A DNA stretch of 64,000 nt from Rhizopus sp. PT2906 (taxonomy: Eukaryota; Mucoromycota; Mucoromycetes; Mucorales; Rhizopodaceae): contig JAMYHX010000005.1 of NCBI GenBank assembly GCA_025529335.1, positions 124,001-188,000 of the forward strand, given 5' to 3'. The position numbers and the translations under genes were made by a program. Of the stretch, positions 8,743 to 20,186 are shown in pieces. The notes under the pieces are model-generated. The model did no database searches and had not been told where the DNA came from. It worked only from the letters and a program-made list of their open reading frames with translations. The stretch's first letter is position 1. Every line of letters begins with the position of its first letter.

Positions 8743-10479
8743 TTATTCAGACGGCATATAATCCCAATAAGCAATCTCTTCTCCGTCGACTTTTCTTCTA
8801 ACGGTCATAACATTTGGGTGGTTATCAATAACACCAAAAACCTCTATCCAAAGATCAATACGCTCTGGATAATCCTGGATGAACCGGTAATAGAAATCTC
8901 TGATAGGTGACGACGAATATGGGTGAAATAATGAATTTCTAATAGAGAGAAGCCGTTTACGTTTAAGTTCATCAAGAATTTCCTGCACAGCTGTATATAT
9001 TAGCCTTTGCATGGCACACATTTTGACAAAATCATGATATATCTTCCATAGCTTAACAGCAAAGACAGAGAGAAAGAACAAGATAAAGAGTATATGCCAG
9101 AATCCAAGCTGTGGCAATTTGGTTGGGATGGAACGTGTGATCTGTATATTGATATAAACCAAACCAAAGAATAAACCATAGATGATGAGAATTATAAAGA
9201 TGGATGCAAGCGTTTTCCACAATAATAGTTTAAACTTTGTGAAGATCATCCTACTGTAGTATTTGTGTATAGGTTCAGAGGGTGTCTCCTGGCCAAGGTT
9301 AGGTAATGTCGTCTGAGCTGAGCTAGGATGTCTTTCAGAAGAAGCTATCGAATCTATTGGCCCCTGTTGTTGACTCACAGGTGGTAAATTAACATAGAAT
9401 CCACGGAATTCCCTATTATCGTTGTCTGATTCTGTATTAGGATAGAAGAGCGTTTCATGATGAAATAGGGGTTTACGAGCAAAAGTGTCTTGTCTGCTGC
9501 TTGATGGTGGCTGGGACGCGCTTGTTGCTTCAGAGTCGAGACCAAGCGTCTGGTGCGACCCTGTACGAAGTCCAGGTAAACGATTGCTACCACTGACAGC
9601 TGGCGTGCTGTTACCAAGTTGAGGTGGGTTAGAGATGGCCGTACTATGGTAAGAAGACACGTCGCGACCAAAAAAAGGATGAGGAGCGAAAAAGCGTAGT
9701 CTGCTGCTTGATGGTGTCTGAAGTGAATTTGAAGTTATGGGACGGAGCCCAGACGATTGACGCGCTATTGCACGAGATCCAGGGAAACGAATGTAACTGT
9801 CGACTATTGATATGCTGTTTCTAAATAGGGATGGTCTACGACGGGCTGCACTACGGTAAGAAGATGCTTCACGATACAGAGAAGGCCTAGGAAATAAGAT
9901 GCCCCGCCTATTGCTTGATGATGCTTGAGAAGAGCCTGGTACTATAGCCTGAGAAGGATCCGATGCAATAACCTGAGAAAAGCCTGATTCTACAGCCTGA
10001 GAACCAACCTGATGACTTGTGTTGGGAGCTGGTGATGGTTGATTACAATGTGATACATCAGGCAGATCAGCTTCAAGCGAGCTGTGAGATGAAGGATACG
10101 TTGGATTTACAGGAGGAGATAGAGACGATAAACCAAGGCTGAAGTGATCGTTTGTATCAAGATTAGAAGCATTACTTTCTGTTTTAGTTTGTGCTAAAGA
10201 TTGCCAGTATTCACTCAAGATCTGTAGCCGATTGGCATATACTTTGCTATTGAATAACTTCAATAGCTGGTTTCTTCCTATCTTAGAGCCATGCGTAACT
10301 CCATGATGAAGCAGGATTTCTACTAGGACTTGCTTGCGAAGTTTTCGCAGATCGACACCTTCGTCTAAATATTTATATTTAAATAAACGTATCAAAGAAA
10401 AAGAAAGTATCAATGTACCTAAATAATATAAATGACTAGGAACCGCTCTTTCTTCAGATTCTTGTGAAGTGGTAGACAT
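8743..10479 (-). CDS. HeH/LEM-type inner nuclear membrane protein (Src1/Heh/MAN1-like)
   Basis: Single exon, 578 residues. Residues about 35-85 (KYLDEGVDLRKLRKQVLVEI to QLLKLF) match the HeH/LEM-like helix-extension-helix fold. A Ser/Pro-rich linker of about 300 residues follows, then two membrane spans near residues 410-435 and 458-480. The last 90 residues match the Man1-Src1 C-terminal winged-helix domain: VQEILDELKRKR, an IRDFYYR element, LWIEVFGVIDNHPNV and GEEIAYWDYM. Such proteins sit in the inner nuclear membrane and tether chromatin. Oddity: a hydrophobic stretch (LYYLGTLILSFSLIRLF) precedes the HeH domain, which is usually at the extreme N-terminus. Convergent with the LRR gene. Confidence 0.8.
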   Translation of the reverse strand: MSTTSQESEERAVPSHLYYLGTLILSFSLIRLFKYKYLDEGVDLRKLRKQVLVEILLHHGVTHGSKIGRNQLLKLFNSKVYANRLQILSEYWQSLAQTKTESNASNLDTNDHFSLGLSSLSPPVNPTYPSSHSSLEADLPDVSHCNQPSPAPNTSHQVGSQAVESGFSQVIASDPSQAIVPGSSQASSSNRRGILFPRPSLYREASSYRSAARRRPSLFRNSISIVDSYIRFPGSRAIARQSSGLRPITSNSLQTPSSSRLRFFAPHPFFGRDVSSYHSTAISNPPQLGNSTPAVSGSNRLPGLRTGSHQTLGLDSEATSASQPPSSSRQDTFARKPLFHHETLFYPNTESDNDNREFRGFYVNLPPVSQQQGPIDSIASSERHPSSAQTTLPNLGQETPSEPIHKYYSRMIFTKFKLLLWKTLASIFIILIIYGLFFGLVYINIQITRSIPTKLPQLGFWHILFILFFLSVFAVKLWKIYHDFVKMCAMQRLIYTAVQEILDELKRKRLLSIRNSLFHPYSSSPIRDFYYRFIQDYPERIDLWIEVFGVIDNHPNVMTVRRKVDGEEIAYWDYMPSE

Positions 10480-11380
10480 AGTTTAGATATTAAAAAGAAG
10501 TTACAAAATGAAAAAGTGCCTTTTTATACTTGATAAACAATGAGTAGTGTAAAACAATGAGAGCCTACAATGGTGTATTGAGAAGTAGTCAATGGTTGAG
10601 TCATTCTGCTAAACACCGTTTTCAATTCTATTAGAAGACACAATACACACATATCCAAGATTGATATCGAAGCATTGCTACTAATTTGATAGTAGTGCTC
10701 CATAGTTTAATCTTAAAGTAATTTTGGAAAATGGCAAAGCTACTTCTCCTATACCAAATATTTCAGGTAGTGCTGGTCAATACGCTGTAGGAGTATTCTT
10801 GGTGATTGTAATCAAAGAGTCTGAATAAACAAGATTGATTTTCAGGATAGACTCGGGAAACATAAAGCCATGCTTGAATATCGCTTCTTTTGCGCAGATT
10901 TTGGACAAGAGTGATCTACTCAGAATATTGTACTGACAGATTTAGAGGCGAGAAACCTTGGAGGCACTAAATCATAGGCTCAAGCATGTAAGCCTTTTGT
11001 GATAAGGTGGCCATGCTCGTCGCTTGCATCCAAAAACATTATCATGTATATTATAACACTGTTCTTACTCACAGCTAGAGCGGACCTGAGTCACACTGGC
11101 TTTATTCTTGTTTACCCATCATCTTGATAGTTCTTTCTTATCCGAGTATTTCTTCAGACTCAGAGACAATGTAGAGGAATGTAAGCTTCTTGATCATGAC
11201 AACATTTCCCAGTGTATTTACGATTCTTGTGATGTGATCATTTCCCCCCACTAAAAATCGTCAAGAGTGAACCCGTCAAAGCATAAGTTTCTTTTTCCTA
11301 TATAGCGCAGTTTTTTTTTTTTTCTATTTTTTTTTTTGTATAATCTACCTTTATTTCATGCATTAAAAAAGTGATAAAGA
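10480..11380. other. Intergenic, about 0.9 kb
   Basis: Contains the promoter side of the HeH gene and the 3' side of the F-box gene. Two T-runs lie near 11311-11337. One 40-codon open stretch on the plus strand (10706-10828) reads NGKATSPIPN and ends in a stop, with no Met, and could be a gene relic. Nothing else recognised. Confidence 0.4.
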
Positions 11381-12172
11381 TCAGTCACTGCACAAAAATT
11401 GCTGATCAAATGCACAAGGACATAATTCTAGAAAGGTCGATATACTGATAGCTAATCGTTCCACAAGAAAGTAGCCACATGTGGGGTCAGGGTAAATGGG
11501 TAACCAAGAAGATATAGTAGAAGGACTAATTTTCCTTACATAATTCGGTAAGGCTGGCCTCTTTATCGCATCCTTATCTTCGGATTTTACATTATGAAGC
11601 ATGATAATTCCGTCTGGAGCTACATTTGATGTAGGTATTAAGCAAGTATCTAAGATACAACCCAACTGATGTATTGTCAGCTGCTGAACTTTTTTTGTCG
11701 AGTATTCGCTTGCACCTGAGAAGGAACCAGCTCTTACAGGAGGGAAGCTCTTTCGGATATCCCATAGTGAAAGCAAAGGCTTTTGTGATCCACTGTCACT
11801 TGGATGACGAATAACAAGTTTGCCATGAGACACATATGCATCTTTTACTCTGAAATAATGTTGAAAGGAACAAAAATCAGGCACTGTCCAAATGAACCTG
11901 TTATAAGGATCAAAAGAAGCAAAATATAAGAATAGAGAAGATTCATTTCGTTTGTTTAGGTCAGACTGTACATCCGTAGAAAGTTCATGAAGATTTGTTG
12001 AAACTAGGTTTAACAATGGTTTTGACTTATTGTTTCGAAGTTTAAAGACGAGTGCTTCATCAACTAATGCTTGCGGAAACACGGAATATAAGGCATTAAA
12101 TGTAGATAAAGGAACGTGTTGAAATATTTGCAGGATAATTTCGAATGGTAATTCATCTATAAATGTCTTCAT
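11381..12172 (-). CDS. F-box domain protein
   Basis: Single exon, 263 residues. The N-terminus (DELPFEIILQIFQHVPLSTF) is a clear F-box, the Skp1-binding motif of SCF ubiquitin ligases. The remaining 220 residues show no LRR, WD40 or kelch repeat that I can recognise, so the substrate-binding part is of unknown type; short families of F-box proteins with such tails are common in Mucorales (general knowledge). The start Met is preceded by TTATTACATAATG. GA-rich sequence (12191-12225) lies on the plus strand upstream, so the sense strand is pyrimidine-rich there. Confidence 0.75.
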   Translation of the reverse strand: MKTFIDELPFEIILQIFQHVPLSTFNALYSVFPQALVDEALVFKLRNNKSKPLLNLVSTNLHELSTDVQSDLNKRNESSLFLYFASFDPYNRFIWTVPDFCSFQHYFRVKDAYVSHGKLVIRHPSDSGSQKPLLSLWDIRKSFPPVRAGSFSGASEYSTKKVQQLTIHQLGCILDTCLIPTSNVAPDGIIMLHNVKSEDKDAIKRPALPNYVRKISPSTISSWLPIYPDPTCGYFLVERLAISISTFLELCPCAFDQQFLCSD

Positions 12173-12634
12173 TATGTAATAAAAAATAACAAAGAAAGAG
12201 AGAGAAAAAAAAAGAGAGAGAGATAAAGCACGGATAAATAAAATATTCTGGCTTTTCCCACGAGTTCCGCTATGACAATGTAGTGAAATAAGTTTTAAAT
12301 ATTTTGAAAGATTACATAAGATATTTAATATAAAACATGCCTTTCATATCAGAAACATTCAGCATATAAACTTGGTTAAATTAATCAACCAGTTTTGTAC
12401 TTGTCCAAGATATTAAAAAATGGGACTTTAGTGATTATGATTAAAACTTAATAAAAGCTTTCCGGTTTGTTACAGAAATAACAATAATTATATTTATATT
12501 TGTAATCCTAGAAATAGTGCAGTAGTGGCTACTACCTGCATAAACATGCTAAATGTATTGCCGATGTGCAGAATGTAGCATGTGATGTGATGATAAGTCA
12601 TTACCATTTTACATAATTTTAACTACCGCACCTT

Positions 12635-12668
<34 letters not shown>

Positions 12669-13852
12669 CTACAAGGATCTAAGGAGATCACCCATCTAAT
12701 TTATATCGTGTGGCATCGTTTTTTATATATTCAAGTTTCATATCCATGGTTACGCCTGTGCTACTCACTAATACCATAGCAATATAATATAAAGTATCAC
12801 CGTGTCACTTGTCAGCTTTCTTGAAGAACTGTTCATTACACAAGCCCTGATTTATTCAAAGTGATAAAAAAAATACGCTCTTTCCCAAAACCAGGAAAGA
12901 TTACAACAGTTAAAGGAGCGCTACCCACGAATCAAGTTACACTAGAAATGGGTATGATGATAATCGCTCTGCAAATAAAGTATCAACTATGGAATAAACA
13001 TAGTTTACTCAAAGCATATTTTTAATAAAAAAATTTTAAATATGTTGCATGAACCAAAATGTTATTTTATAATGTTTTTAATGTATTCTCAAGTTTGCTC
13101 CTCCTTTTCTGAAGACTTGAGGTAAGCATATTTCCGTAGTATATAGAGTTATGAATCTTTGCTATTATAGGAAGTACCTGTGTTTCTTTAATGTAAGGGA
13201 TGAGACGAACAGACTATTCTGTCCTATACTCTTGAGCCAATGGGAATAAACGTAGGTACAGCGGCTAGTGTTTGTGATCATCATTGGAAATAGACGTGGA
13301 GAAAGGAGGTTACTAAGTAGACAATTTGAACAAATATGATCTGCTCAAACACAAGTTTTTTAAGATGTGCTTTGGAAATTCAAAAACGTATTCAGCCCCT
13401 TTTTTTTTTTTTTTCTCAAACAAACATGCGGTTAGTAGTACTTAAAAAAATCTTATAAACTTCATTGTTGACGATTTTTCCAAGCAATCAAAGACTCACG
13501 TTTTAATCCCAGTCAATTTTGAGTGTATTTGAACTCCTCTAGCTTATCGATCTTCATTGTGACTATCTTTCGTCTCTTGTTCACTCTTTCTCTTTAGCTC
13601 TTTTGCTTATTCATTTTAGCATATCTGCTTCAAGCAAAGCTTTTGACTTTGAGATTACTCTAAAGAATAGTCTTTGGTCACAAGAGAATTATCAATTAAC
13701 AATGCATGTCGGCAGTTTAAAATAGACACGTTGGTTGCAGGGTGACTTTGTCACACAGATATCGTCCGCATGGCTTTAGTCCTTTTTTTGACTTTTTTCC
13801 TTCTTTCTTCTTTTCCCTTTTTTTTTCTATTCAGCCTTTTATTTTAACTTCG
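12173..13852. other. Intergenic, divergent promoter region, about 1.7 kb
   Basis: Lies between the divergent F-box and kelch-BTB genes. Holds a T homopolymer of about 32 (12637-12668), a second T run near 13398-13414, and the pyrimidine-rich leader 13785-13850 of the kelch gene. No RNA gene or coding stretch seen. Confidence 0.45.
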
Positions 13853-16144
13853 ATGGTAGGAGGAGGAACGCCTACACAATCAATTGCCGAACTCATTACA
13901 GAGTTTCATAAAACAACAGGAGATGTACCACCTTCACTTATTGGTGCAACTGCGACCTTGATCAATCGACATGTGTATGTCTTTGGTGGTAGATTACAAT
14001 CAAGTCGACAAATATCCAATCGACTCTATGTTCTATCTTTAGACACCATGTCATGGAAAATTGCCTTTCCTCAAAATACTCCACCTGTGCCTCGTTATTT
14101 TCACTCAGCCAGTGCACACAATGATACACATATCATATTTTATGGTGGTATGACAGTTGGACAACACCAGCATAGACGATCCGTACCCTCAGATGAATTG
14201 ACAACGCTTGATGACTTGGTCTTTTTAGACATCAAGTCACTCGCCTGGGAGTATCCCAATCTTACCAATCAGCCTATTCCTTCGCCTCGTTATGCCCATA
14301 TTTCGACCCTAGTGAATGACAGACTGTTCATTTTGGGCGGACAAGATATTGAAAATAACTATCTGACAGATATTAGCATCTTTGACTGTAGAAAAAGAGC
14401 GTGGTGTGAGCCAATTTCAACACAACAATTTCAATATGGTGCCTACCGCTCAGCTGCAGTAGCAGTTACACCAATCCAACTATCCCCACCCTTTGCGCCC
14501 AACATGGATCTACTCACTGATCCTTTTGAGGAGACAAACATCACAGTGAAAGAAACGGATATCTCTATTCATGTCTATTCGAACTATAGTGGAGCTGAGA
14601 TCGCTCGACAGTTGCATTCATGGAAAATAAACACTAATAGCGAGTGTGTCGACATGTTGAACCAGACTGAGCAAGTTGGAGCCAATAATACTGCACCACC
14701 TCCTATTCGATTCCCATCCGCATTTATGTGCGGTCAACAATTCATATTGGCAGGACCACATATGAGTGGTGCAGTCCAACAGTTTCAGATTTGGGCACTT
14801 GACATGACAAGCTTTGTTTGGACTAAAGTTGAGCCTGGTCCTGGTATCGCACGTGGCTCCTGGTTGCGCGGAATGTTGTACGAAACAATGAACAAGTTCC
14901 TCATCTTTGGACATCCAGCACGCAATATGCAGGATGACTACAAGAACCGTGTTCACTGTTTTGATTATCTAGCTCTCGTTGACATTGAGGTGTTTGGTAT
15001 CTACAAACCGCCACAGACATCCTTCAGTACCATCGGGCAAAGTTTAGGATTATCTATGCTCAAGGATTCTGTGCTAGCAGACCTCAAGATAACTGCAATT
15101 GACAACAAGTCCATCTCTGTTAATTCATCTGTCTTGGCTCAGCGATGGCCATCTATCCGTTCACTACTTAAACCTGTCACCTCCCCTCAGCCTGGGATGT
15201 CAGAAATGCTTGACCACGACAAACGAGAGCTCTCATTTCCTGACACCTACATCGTCCTTATCGCATTCCTGCAGTATATTTATACAGACCATCTTGTCAC
15301 CGCTCAACAGCACCAACCTCAAATTCTCTCACGGCTCCTGTTTGTAGCCGACTTTTTCCAGATCACACGTCTCAAGGAGCTCGCGATCCATGCTCTACAT
15401 CAAATGCTCAATATGTCTACTGCTGCCATGATTTATGAGTCTGCATCGTTATCAAATGCAACTTCATTACAAATTCGTGCTCTGCGTGTGCTAATCAATG
15501 CTAAAAAGATGATGCAACGACAGCAAAAGATGCAGCAGGTGACCGAGCGCCCCATGGTCCCTGTCAGCCCGCCTCAAGAGGCAATACTGCCACTAAACAC
15601 TACTCGTACAACAAGTCAAAGTGAACCACTCAATTACTACAGTAACAACTCATCTAAGCTTTTACAAAAGCAAGATTCACCTACAGCAGCAACAACCCCA
15701 ACTTCTCCCGATTTTACACAAAATAACATCAATCATCATACCCGTTATCAAAATATCAACAACATCCCATTTGCATCATCACAAAGCGCAACAACGCTTA
15801 ATCATCGCAGATCTCCTTCTGAGCAGTCTATGTCATTGGATTCTTATCAAGTACCAGGTGCACCGCCTACACCCATTAGTAGCAAGTCAATCAAGCTGAC
15901 CACCCTTTTGGCACGTCAACAACAACAACAGCAACAACAGAATGCATACTTTGATAAAGAAAATTCACCTGTTTCATCTGCTGCTCCTTCACCTAGATTA
16001 TCACCCATTCAACAGCCATGTACAGATACATTGATTAAAAATAGTAATAACAGTAAAACTCATTTTTGGAGACATAATACCGTCAGCACAAAAAAAAAGA
16101 CAAAGACGGAAACCAGAGCATTTGGCTTTACATTAAGTAAATAG
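13853..16144 (+). CDS. Kelch-repeat and BTB domain protein
   Basis: Start placed at the Met at 13853 (763 residues); the ORF is open from 13742 but the extra codons are the Phe-rich translation of the T/C leader. Kelch motifs run from about residue 25 to 370 (HVYVFGGRL, SWKIAFP, THIIFYGGM, RLFILGGQD, FILAGPH, FLIFGHP). A BTB/POZ domain follows near residues 405-520 (ADLKITAIDNKSISVNSSVL, YIVLIAFLQYIYTDHL). The last 200 residues are Gln/Ser/Thr-rich with a poly-Gln run near 687 and look disordered. This order is that of the LZTR1-like class of cullin-3 adaptors or cell-polarity scaffolds; which is not decidable here. Convergent with Trs33, 48 bp between stops. Confidence 0.85.
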   Translation: MVGGGTPTQSIAELITEFHKTTGDVPPSLIGATATLINRHVYVFGGRLQSSRQISNRLYVLSLDTMSWKIAFPQNTPPVPRYFHSASAHNDTHIIFYGGMTVGQHQHRRSVPSDELTTLDDLVFLDIKSLAWEYPNLTNQPIPSPRYAHISTLVNDRLFILGGQDIENNYLTDISIFDCRKRAWCEPISTQQFQYGAYRSAAVAVTPIQLSPPFAPNMDLLTDPFEETNITVKETDISIHVYSNYSGAEIARQLHSWKINTNSECVDMLNQTEQVGANNTAPPPIRFPSAFMCGQQFILAGPHMSGAVQQFQIWALDMTSFVWTKVEPGPGIARGSWLRGMLYETMNKFLIFGHPARNMQDDYKNRVHCFDYLALVDIEVFGIYKPPQTSFSTIGQSLGLSMLKDSVLADLKITAIDNKSISVNSSVLAQRWPSIRSLLKPVTSPQPGMSEMLDHDKRELSFPDTYIVLIAFLQYIYTDHLVTAQQHQPQILSRLLFVADFFQITRLKELAIHALHQMLNMSTAAMIYESASLSNATSLQIRALRVLINAKKMMQRQQKMQQVTERPMVPVSPPQEAILPLNTTRTTSQSEPLNYYSNNSSKLLQKQDSPTAATTPTSPDFTQNNINHHTRYQNINNIPFASSQSATTLNHRRSPSEQSMSLDSYQVPGAPPTPISSKSIKLTTLLARQQQQQQQQNAYFDKENSPVSSAAPSPRLSPIQQPCTDTLIKNSNNSKTHFWRHNTVSTKKKTKTETRAFGFTLSK

Positions 16145-16192
16145 AAGAAAGAAGCCGGCCTTTCTTTCCTTTAATAAACTCTCCCCTCTTTT

Positions 16193-16927
16193 TTATTTGG
16201 CAATTTTGATTTGAAATGTACCTAAAGAAAAAAAAAAAGCATATTAGTTTATAAACATGTAAGAAAATGAACAGGTTTACATTGAGGTAAATTTGATGTT
16301 TCTGCTACTACTACACTAGGAACGCCTAAACTGGCTAATGCTCCACGGATAATACCGCATGGAAACCAAACATACTAAAAGAAAGGTGTAAAAAGATGAT
16401 GTTTATTAGATATATTACAACTTACAGGCATTGCCTTCTTGGCTGAATCAGCTCCTCCTACGTCTGTTGACATGCGCATAAACCATCTGAACCCATTGTC
16501 TTGTAATACATAGACTCCCTAAGTTAAAGTAAGTATGGCTATTCTCTAATTTAAAAAAGTTTCTTTACTCTGTGATTTGTTTTCAGGTTATCAATCTGCT
16601 TCTTGAACATGATTGTCCAAAGATCTTTACAAATAAATTTTACAACATCTAGAGTATCTACAAATCGTAGTCTATCTTTGGTGAATCTATTAAAGTATTT
16701 AGTATAAATCAATACTTTATATATATATATTACCTCTCTATCAGCCGCTGACCAACAACGTATCCTAAAGTTTCTAGTTTATAGAATATCGCGTCATTAT
16801 CCCCATCAGGTTCAGAAGTGGTTGTTCTACAGACAGTGTCTACCATTTCAATTAAAAATAAGTCCATACATGTCTCGCTCACTAGACGTGGTGGTATTGA
16901 GCTTGAGTTGTCTTCATTATAATTCAT
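16193..16927 (-). CDS. TRS33: TRAPP complex subunit Trs33/TRAPPC6, 5 exons
   Basis: Exons 16927-16734, 16686-16569, 16518-16426, 16374-16281 and 16221-16193 give 175 residues, the family length. Signature parts: LFLIEMVDTV, KLETLGYVVGQRLIERFTKD spanning the first junction, DVVKFICKDLWTIMFKKQID, NHRGVYVLQDN across the next, WFPCGIIRGAL, and the family-typical end CTFQIKIAK supplied by a 29-nt last exon. Trs33 is a small core subunit of the TRAPP tethering and Rab-exchange complexes at the Golgi. It shares a 295-bp divergent promoter region with YIPF6. All introns are GT-AG and 47-60 bp. Confidence 0.9.
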
Positions 16928-17222
16928 TTTGAAAAAGGTTGGAATAAGTAATAATAATAAAGCAAATGATTCTCCCCTTTAAAAAACAGATAGCAGATAC
17001 GTCACATGATCAAATGGCCAATAAGAATGATATTTTTCCTTCTTACTTGCGTATACATAAATGATATCTAGTGTTAAAAAGATGTACAAGTCAAACGAAG
17101 GGAATATAAAGAAGAACGAATGTGAGAAAGTGATGATGATTACATCAAGATATATTAAGCAGCAAAATTTATGCGTTCCTTTTTTTGTCTTTCTTTTTTT
17201 TTTTTCCAGTTTATTTTAATAG
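16928..17222. promoter_or_regulatory. Divergent promoter region between Trs33 and YIPF6
   Basis: 295 bp between two start codons facing away from each other. The YIPF6 side ends in a T/C-rich leader (17176-17212). No clear shared motif could be identified by eye. Confidence 0.5.
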
Positions 17223-18204
17223 ATGCTGTCTTCATCCATTTCACCAACAGAAGGTCAGCTTCATAACCCTTTTGATGATGAAGCATCTGTTGCGTTAATA
17301 GAACCAGACATTGACCTGACAGGACAATCTACAACAAAACCAACGGAGCCGCAAAAAGCATCCCCGACTGTTACTGGCAACATTGGCTCCATTAATAACA
17401 TTTCTCAACAACAATATGAAGATACGCTAGACGAACCTGTTTCAGTGACGATTGTAATTATACAAAACAAACAAAAAAAAAAAAAGCTGGTTAATGAGTC
17501 ATGTATAGATGCGCGACGTGAAAAAGGTGGCCAATAAGTCATTACAAGTCCTTCATCCAAATGGCGATAGACATGTACTAAGAGACTGTAAGTTGTCATG
17601 TTTTTCTTTTTATTGATATTAACTTTTCTAAAAGGGGATCTATGGGGGCCTTTAATCTTTTGCCTAATTCTTGCCATGTATATGATCCATGTATGCATAT
17701 GCAGATATTAACTTTTTTTTCTGGTAGTGTCTTGAGCGTAGAAGCGCCCAAGGAACAAGCCATGCCTATCTTTACAGGTGTATTCGTCATTGTGTGGGCA
17801 GGAGCAGCTGTTGTTACGGTCAATTCTCAATTATTAGGCGGTGCCGTGTCCTTTTTCCAATCCGTTTGTGTGATCGGTTACTGTCTATTTCCTATTGTCG
17901 CATCGGCTATCGTTGCTGTGTTTGTAAAATTCATCTGGATACGCTTGCCAATTGCCATTGTATCGTTTGCATGGTCAACTTATGGTTTGTTTAAATTGTA
18001 AACGCATGACAAGATGAATCTTACTTTATTCTATTAGCTTCCGTCGGATTCATGTCAGAAACTCAAGTACATTTACAGAACAGACGAGCACTAGCTGTAA
18101 AGTATATAAATGATCTTTTTTATTAAAATACTAATGAGTGATATTAGGTTTATCCTTTATTTTTATTCTATTTTGTCATTACATGGTTAGTCTTGATTTC
18201 ATAA
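17223..18204 (+). CDS. YIPF6: Yip1-family Golgi membrane protein YIPF6/Yip4, 6 exons
   Basis: Exons 17223-17453, 17509-17587, 17635-17677, 17728-17984, 18038-18096 and 18148-18204 give 241 residues. Family marks: TLDEPVSVTI then MRDVKKVANK in the cytosolic part, LRDWDLWGPLIFC at the first membrane span, FVIVWAGAAVVTVNSQLLGG, SFFQSVCVIGYC, and the end NRRALAVYPLFLFYFVITW. Five predicted spans. Yip1-family proteins bind prenylated Rab GTPases and act in Golgi vesicle traffic. Divergent from TRAPP Trs33 and convergent with EHD (50 bp between stops). Confidence 0.92.
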
Positions 18205-18254
18205 ACAGAAATATTATTATGACTATAGTATTTGTCTACTTGGATACACAGAAC

Positions 18255-20056
18255 TTAGATCTTTCGATTAGGAATCATCGAAGCGGGCAATTTATCAGGC
18301 AACTGTGCGCCTAATTCAACTGCCTTGATAAGATGCAATGCCACACCAAACTGGTCTGCATCCATGTAGCCATCACTATCCCAATCTGCAAGCCGCCAAA
18401 TTTGAGCCAGTGTTTCTGTAGGCAATCCGCTTTCTTCGAGCACAGGCTTGACGCTTGCACCTGAGACCAGACCATCGCGTGGCCGTAAGGACTGGAAAAT
18501 AGGCATATAGCTATTCTTATCAAGTTGAGTGTAATCCCAAAAGGAAGGTGGCAGCTGTCCGTTCTTGACAACTTCTGCGTCTACATTAGGTTGAGCGAAC
18601 GGGTTGATCTGAGACTTGTCCAGCTCAGGGTTGCCCATTGGGAACCGAGACATCAATCGAGGCAGATCAACAGCAAGGGCATCATCCACTCTGGCAATCA
18701 AGTCTTCCTTTAACGACTTGAATTTGTCCATATCATATAATGCAAGGTTTTGCTTGAATTTTTCTGGGTTTGGGAAATCGCCAGCAGGGAGATGATGCTT
18801 GTTTTGGATCTTGATAAACACTTGGTCGAGGTTCTTGAGAAGCGCTTCTTGCTTCTTTTTTTTACCAAACATGGATGGCATTTCTTTTTTGAGATGGCTG
18901 ATAATCAAAGCATGTACCTTGGCCAGTCGAGCTCGTTTGACAATCTCGTTCACTTTACGAATGGCTGCATTTCGTCTGAGTTCCTTGAGATCCCTCAGCA
19001 AGTCTCTTGACTCAGCTTCGATCAATTCACGACAATCTTCAAAGCAATTACTAGGTTTTTCTGTCCAAAACGAGCTAATGTACACACGCATCACTTCGGG
19101 CGTTTGAACGACCTTGCCTAGAGACCACATCATGGCGCCGTACACTCGCATGAGTTGCTGTTGACTGACCATGTCACTCTTGTTCAAGACAACACGGATT
19201 TTTTCTTCTTGGCCTCGTAAACTATGAATCGCCATCTTGAATTCATTAGAGATATCCAACTTGTATGAATCAAACATAAGAAGGATCAAATCAGAACGCT
19301 GTGCGAACCATTCAATGACTTGGGTAAAATCATAACCTCGCTCGATTCTCTGCTTGTCGCCTGCCAAAATACCTGGTGTGTCGATCAATGTCATATTTTC
19401 CAAGACAGGCGAAGGAGTCTCTGAGACCTATATAAGATGTAAGCTAGGTAAATGTATAAACATGACTTGTTTACTTGAAATCGAGATAAAAATGCTTGTC
19501 CAAAATGATTGAGGCCACGGAAAGGTAAATCCTGGTTGACAGCAGCAGCATTACCAGGGATTATACGATCTTCACCACCATTCATGACAGCTAAAAATCG
19601 ATCTGTAGTAGGTTCGACACCGATATGCTCACCAGGATACTTTTTATCAAGCAGGTATCGAATAAAGGTCGTTTTACCCTTTTTTTTTTCAGAATTAGTT
19701 ATTACATTATATTGCTTATCATATTCATATTTACAGTCGAGTACTGGCCGATGAGCAACACCATGGGTTTTGCTTCAATATCTGAATCCGTCAAGGGTGC
19801 AGAATGAAATCCTTTTTTTTATGGTAAATACATTGTATACATTCATTGCATAAAGTTGCAAAACACACGAACCTTCAAAATTGTATGTCACTTCTAAAGG
19901 CTTTATTTTAGTCTTGTAAATCTTTTTAACACCCTCAATCACTTGAGCATACTCATCATCTGCCCAATTTGTGGATGAAGAGTAGTGAGGACGATTATTA
20001 GAAGGTTGGCTGCTACTTCCATTCACGTTGGTTGTTTTGGTTTTTAATGACTTCAT
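18255..20056 (-). CDS. EHD-type (RME-1) membrane-remodelling ATPase, 4 exons
   Basis: Exons 20056-19873, 19811-19735, 19678-19475 and 19427-18255 give 545 residues, the usual EHD length. The P-loop GQYSTGKTTF is split by intron 2; the switch motif LIDTPGILAGDKQR and NKSDMV of the dynamin-like GTPase fold follow. A helical middle domain comes next, and the C-terminal EH domain ends the protein (YMPIFQSLRP, LADWDSDGYMDADQFGVALHLI), with an EF-hand-like DWDSDGYMD loop. EHD proteins bind ATP and drive endocytic recycling through NPF-motif partners. Most ascomycete yeasts lack this class, consistent with an early-diverging fungus. Confidence 0.92.
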
Positions 20057-20186
20057 AAAGAAAAAGAGAAATGAAAATAAAAGCAGAAATGATAAAATAA
20101 ATGGGACATGACGTTAATTATAAACTCCGCTACTGAAACCTTTCCTTTATTTCATTTTTTTTTTCATTTATAATATGTATAAAAGG

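Noticed and set aside
10706..10828. 40 open codons reading NGKATSPIPN and following
   Set aside because: No Met, no splice partner and no family; kept only as a remark in the intergenic entry.
12637..12668. Long T homopolymer as a terminator or origin
   Set aside because: Homopolymers are common in this DNA and nothing else supports a special role.
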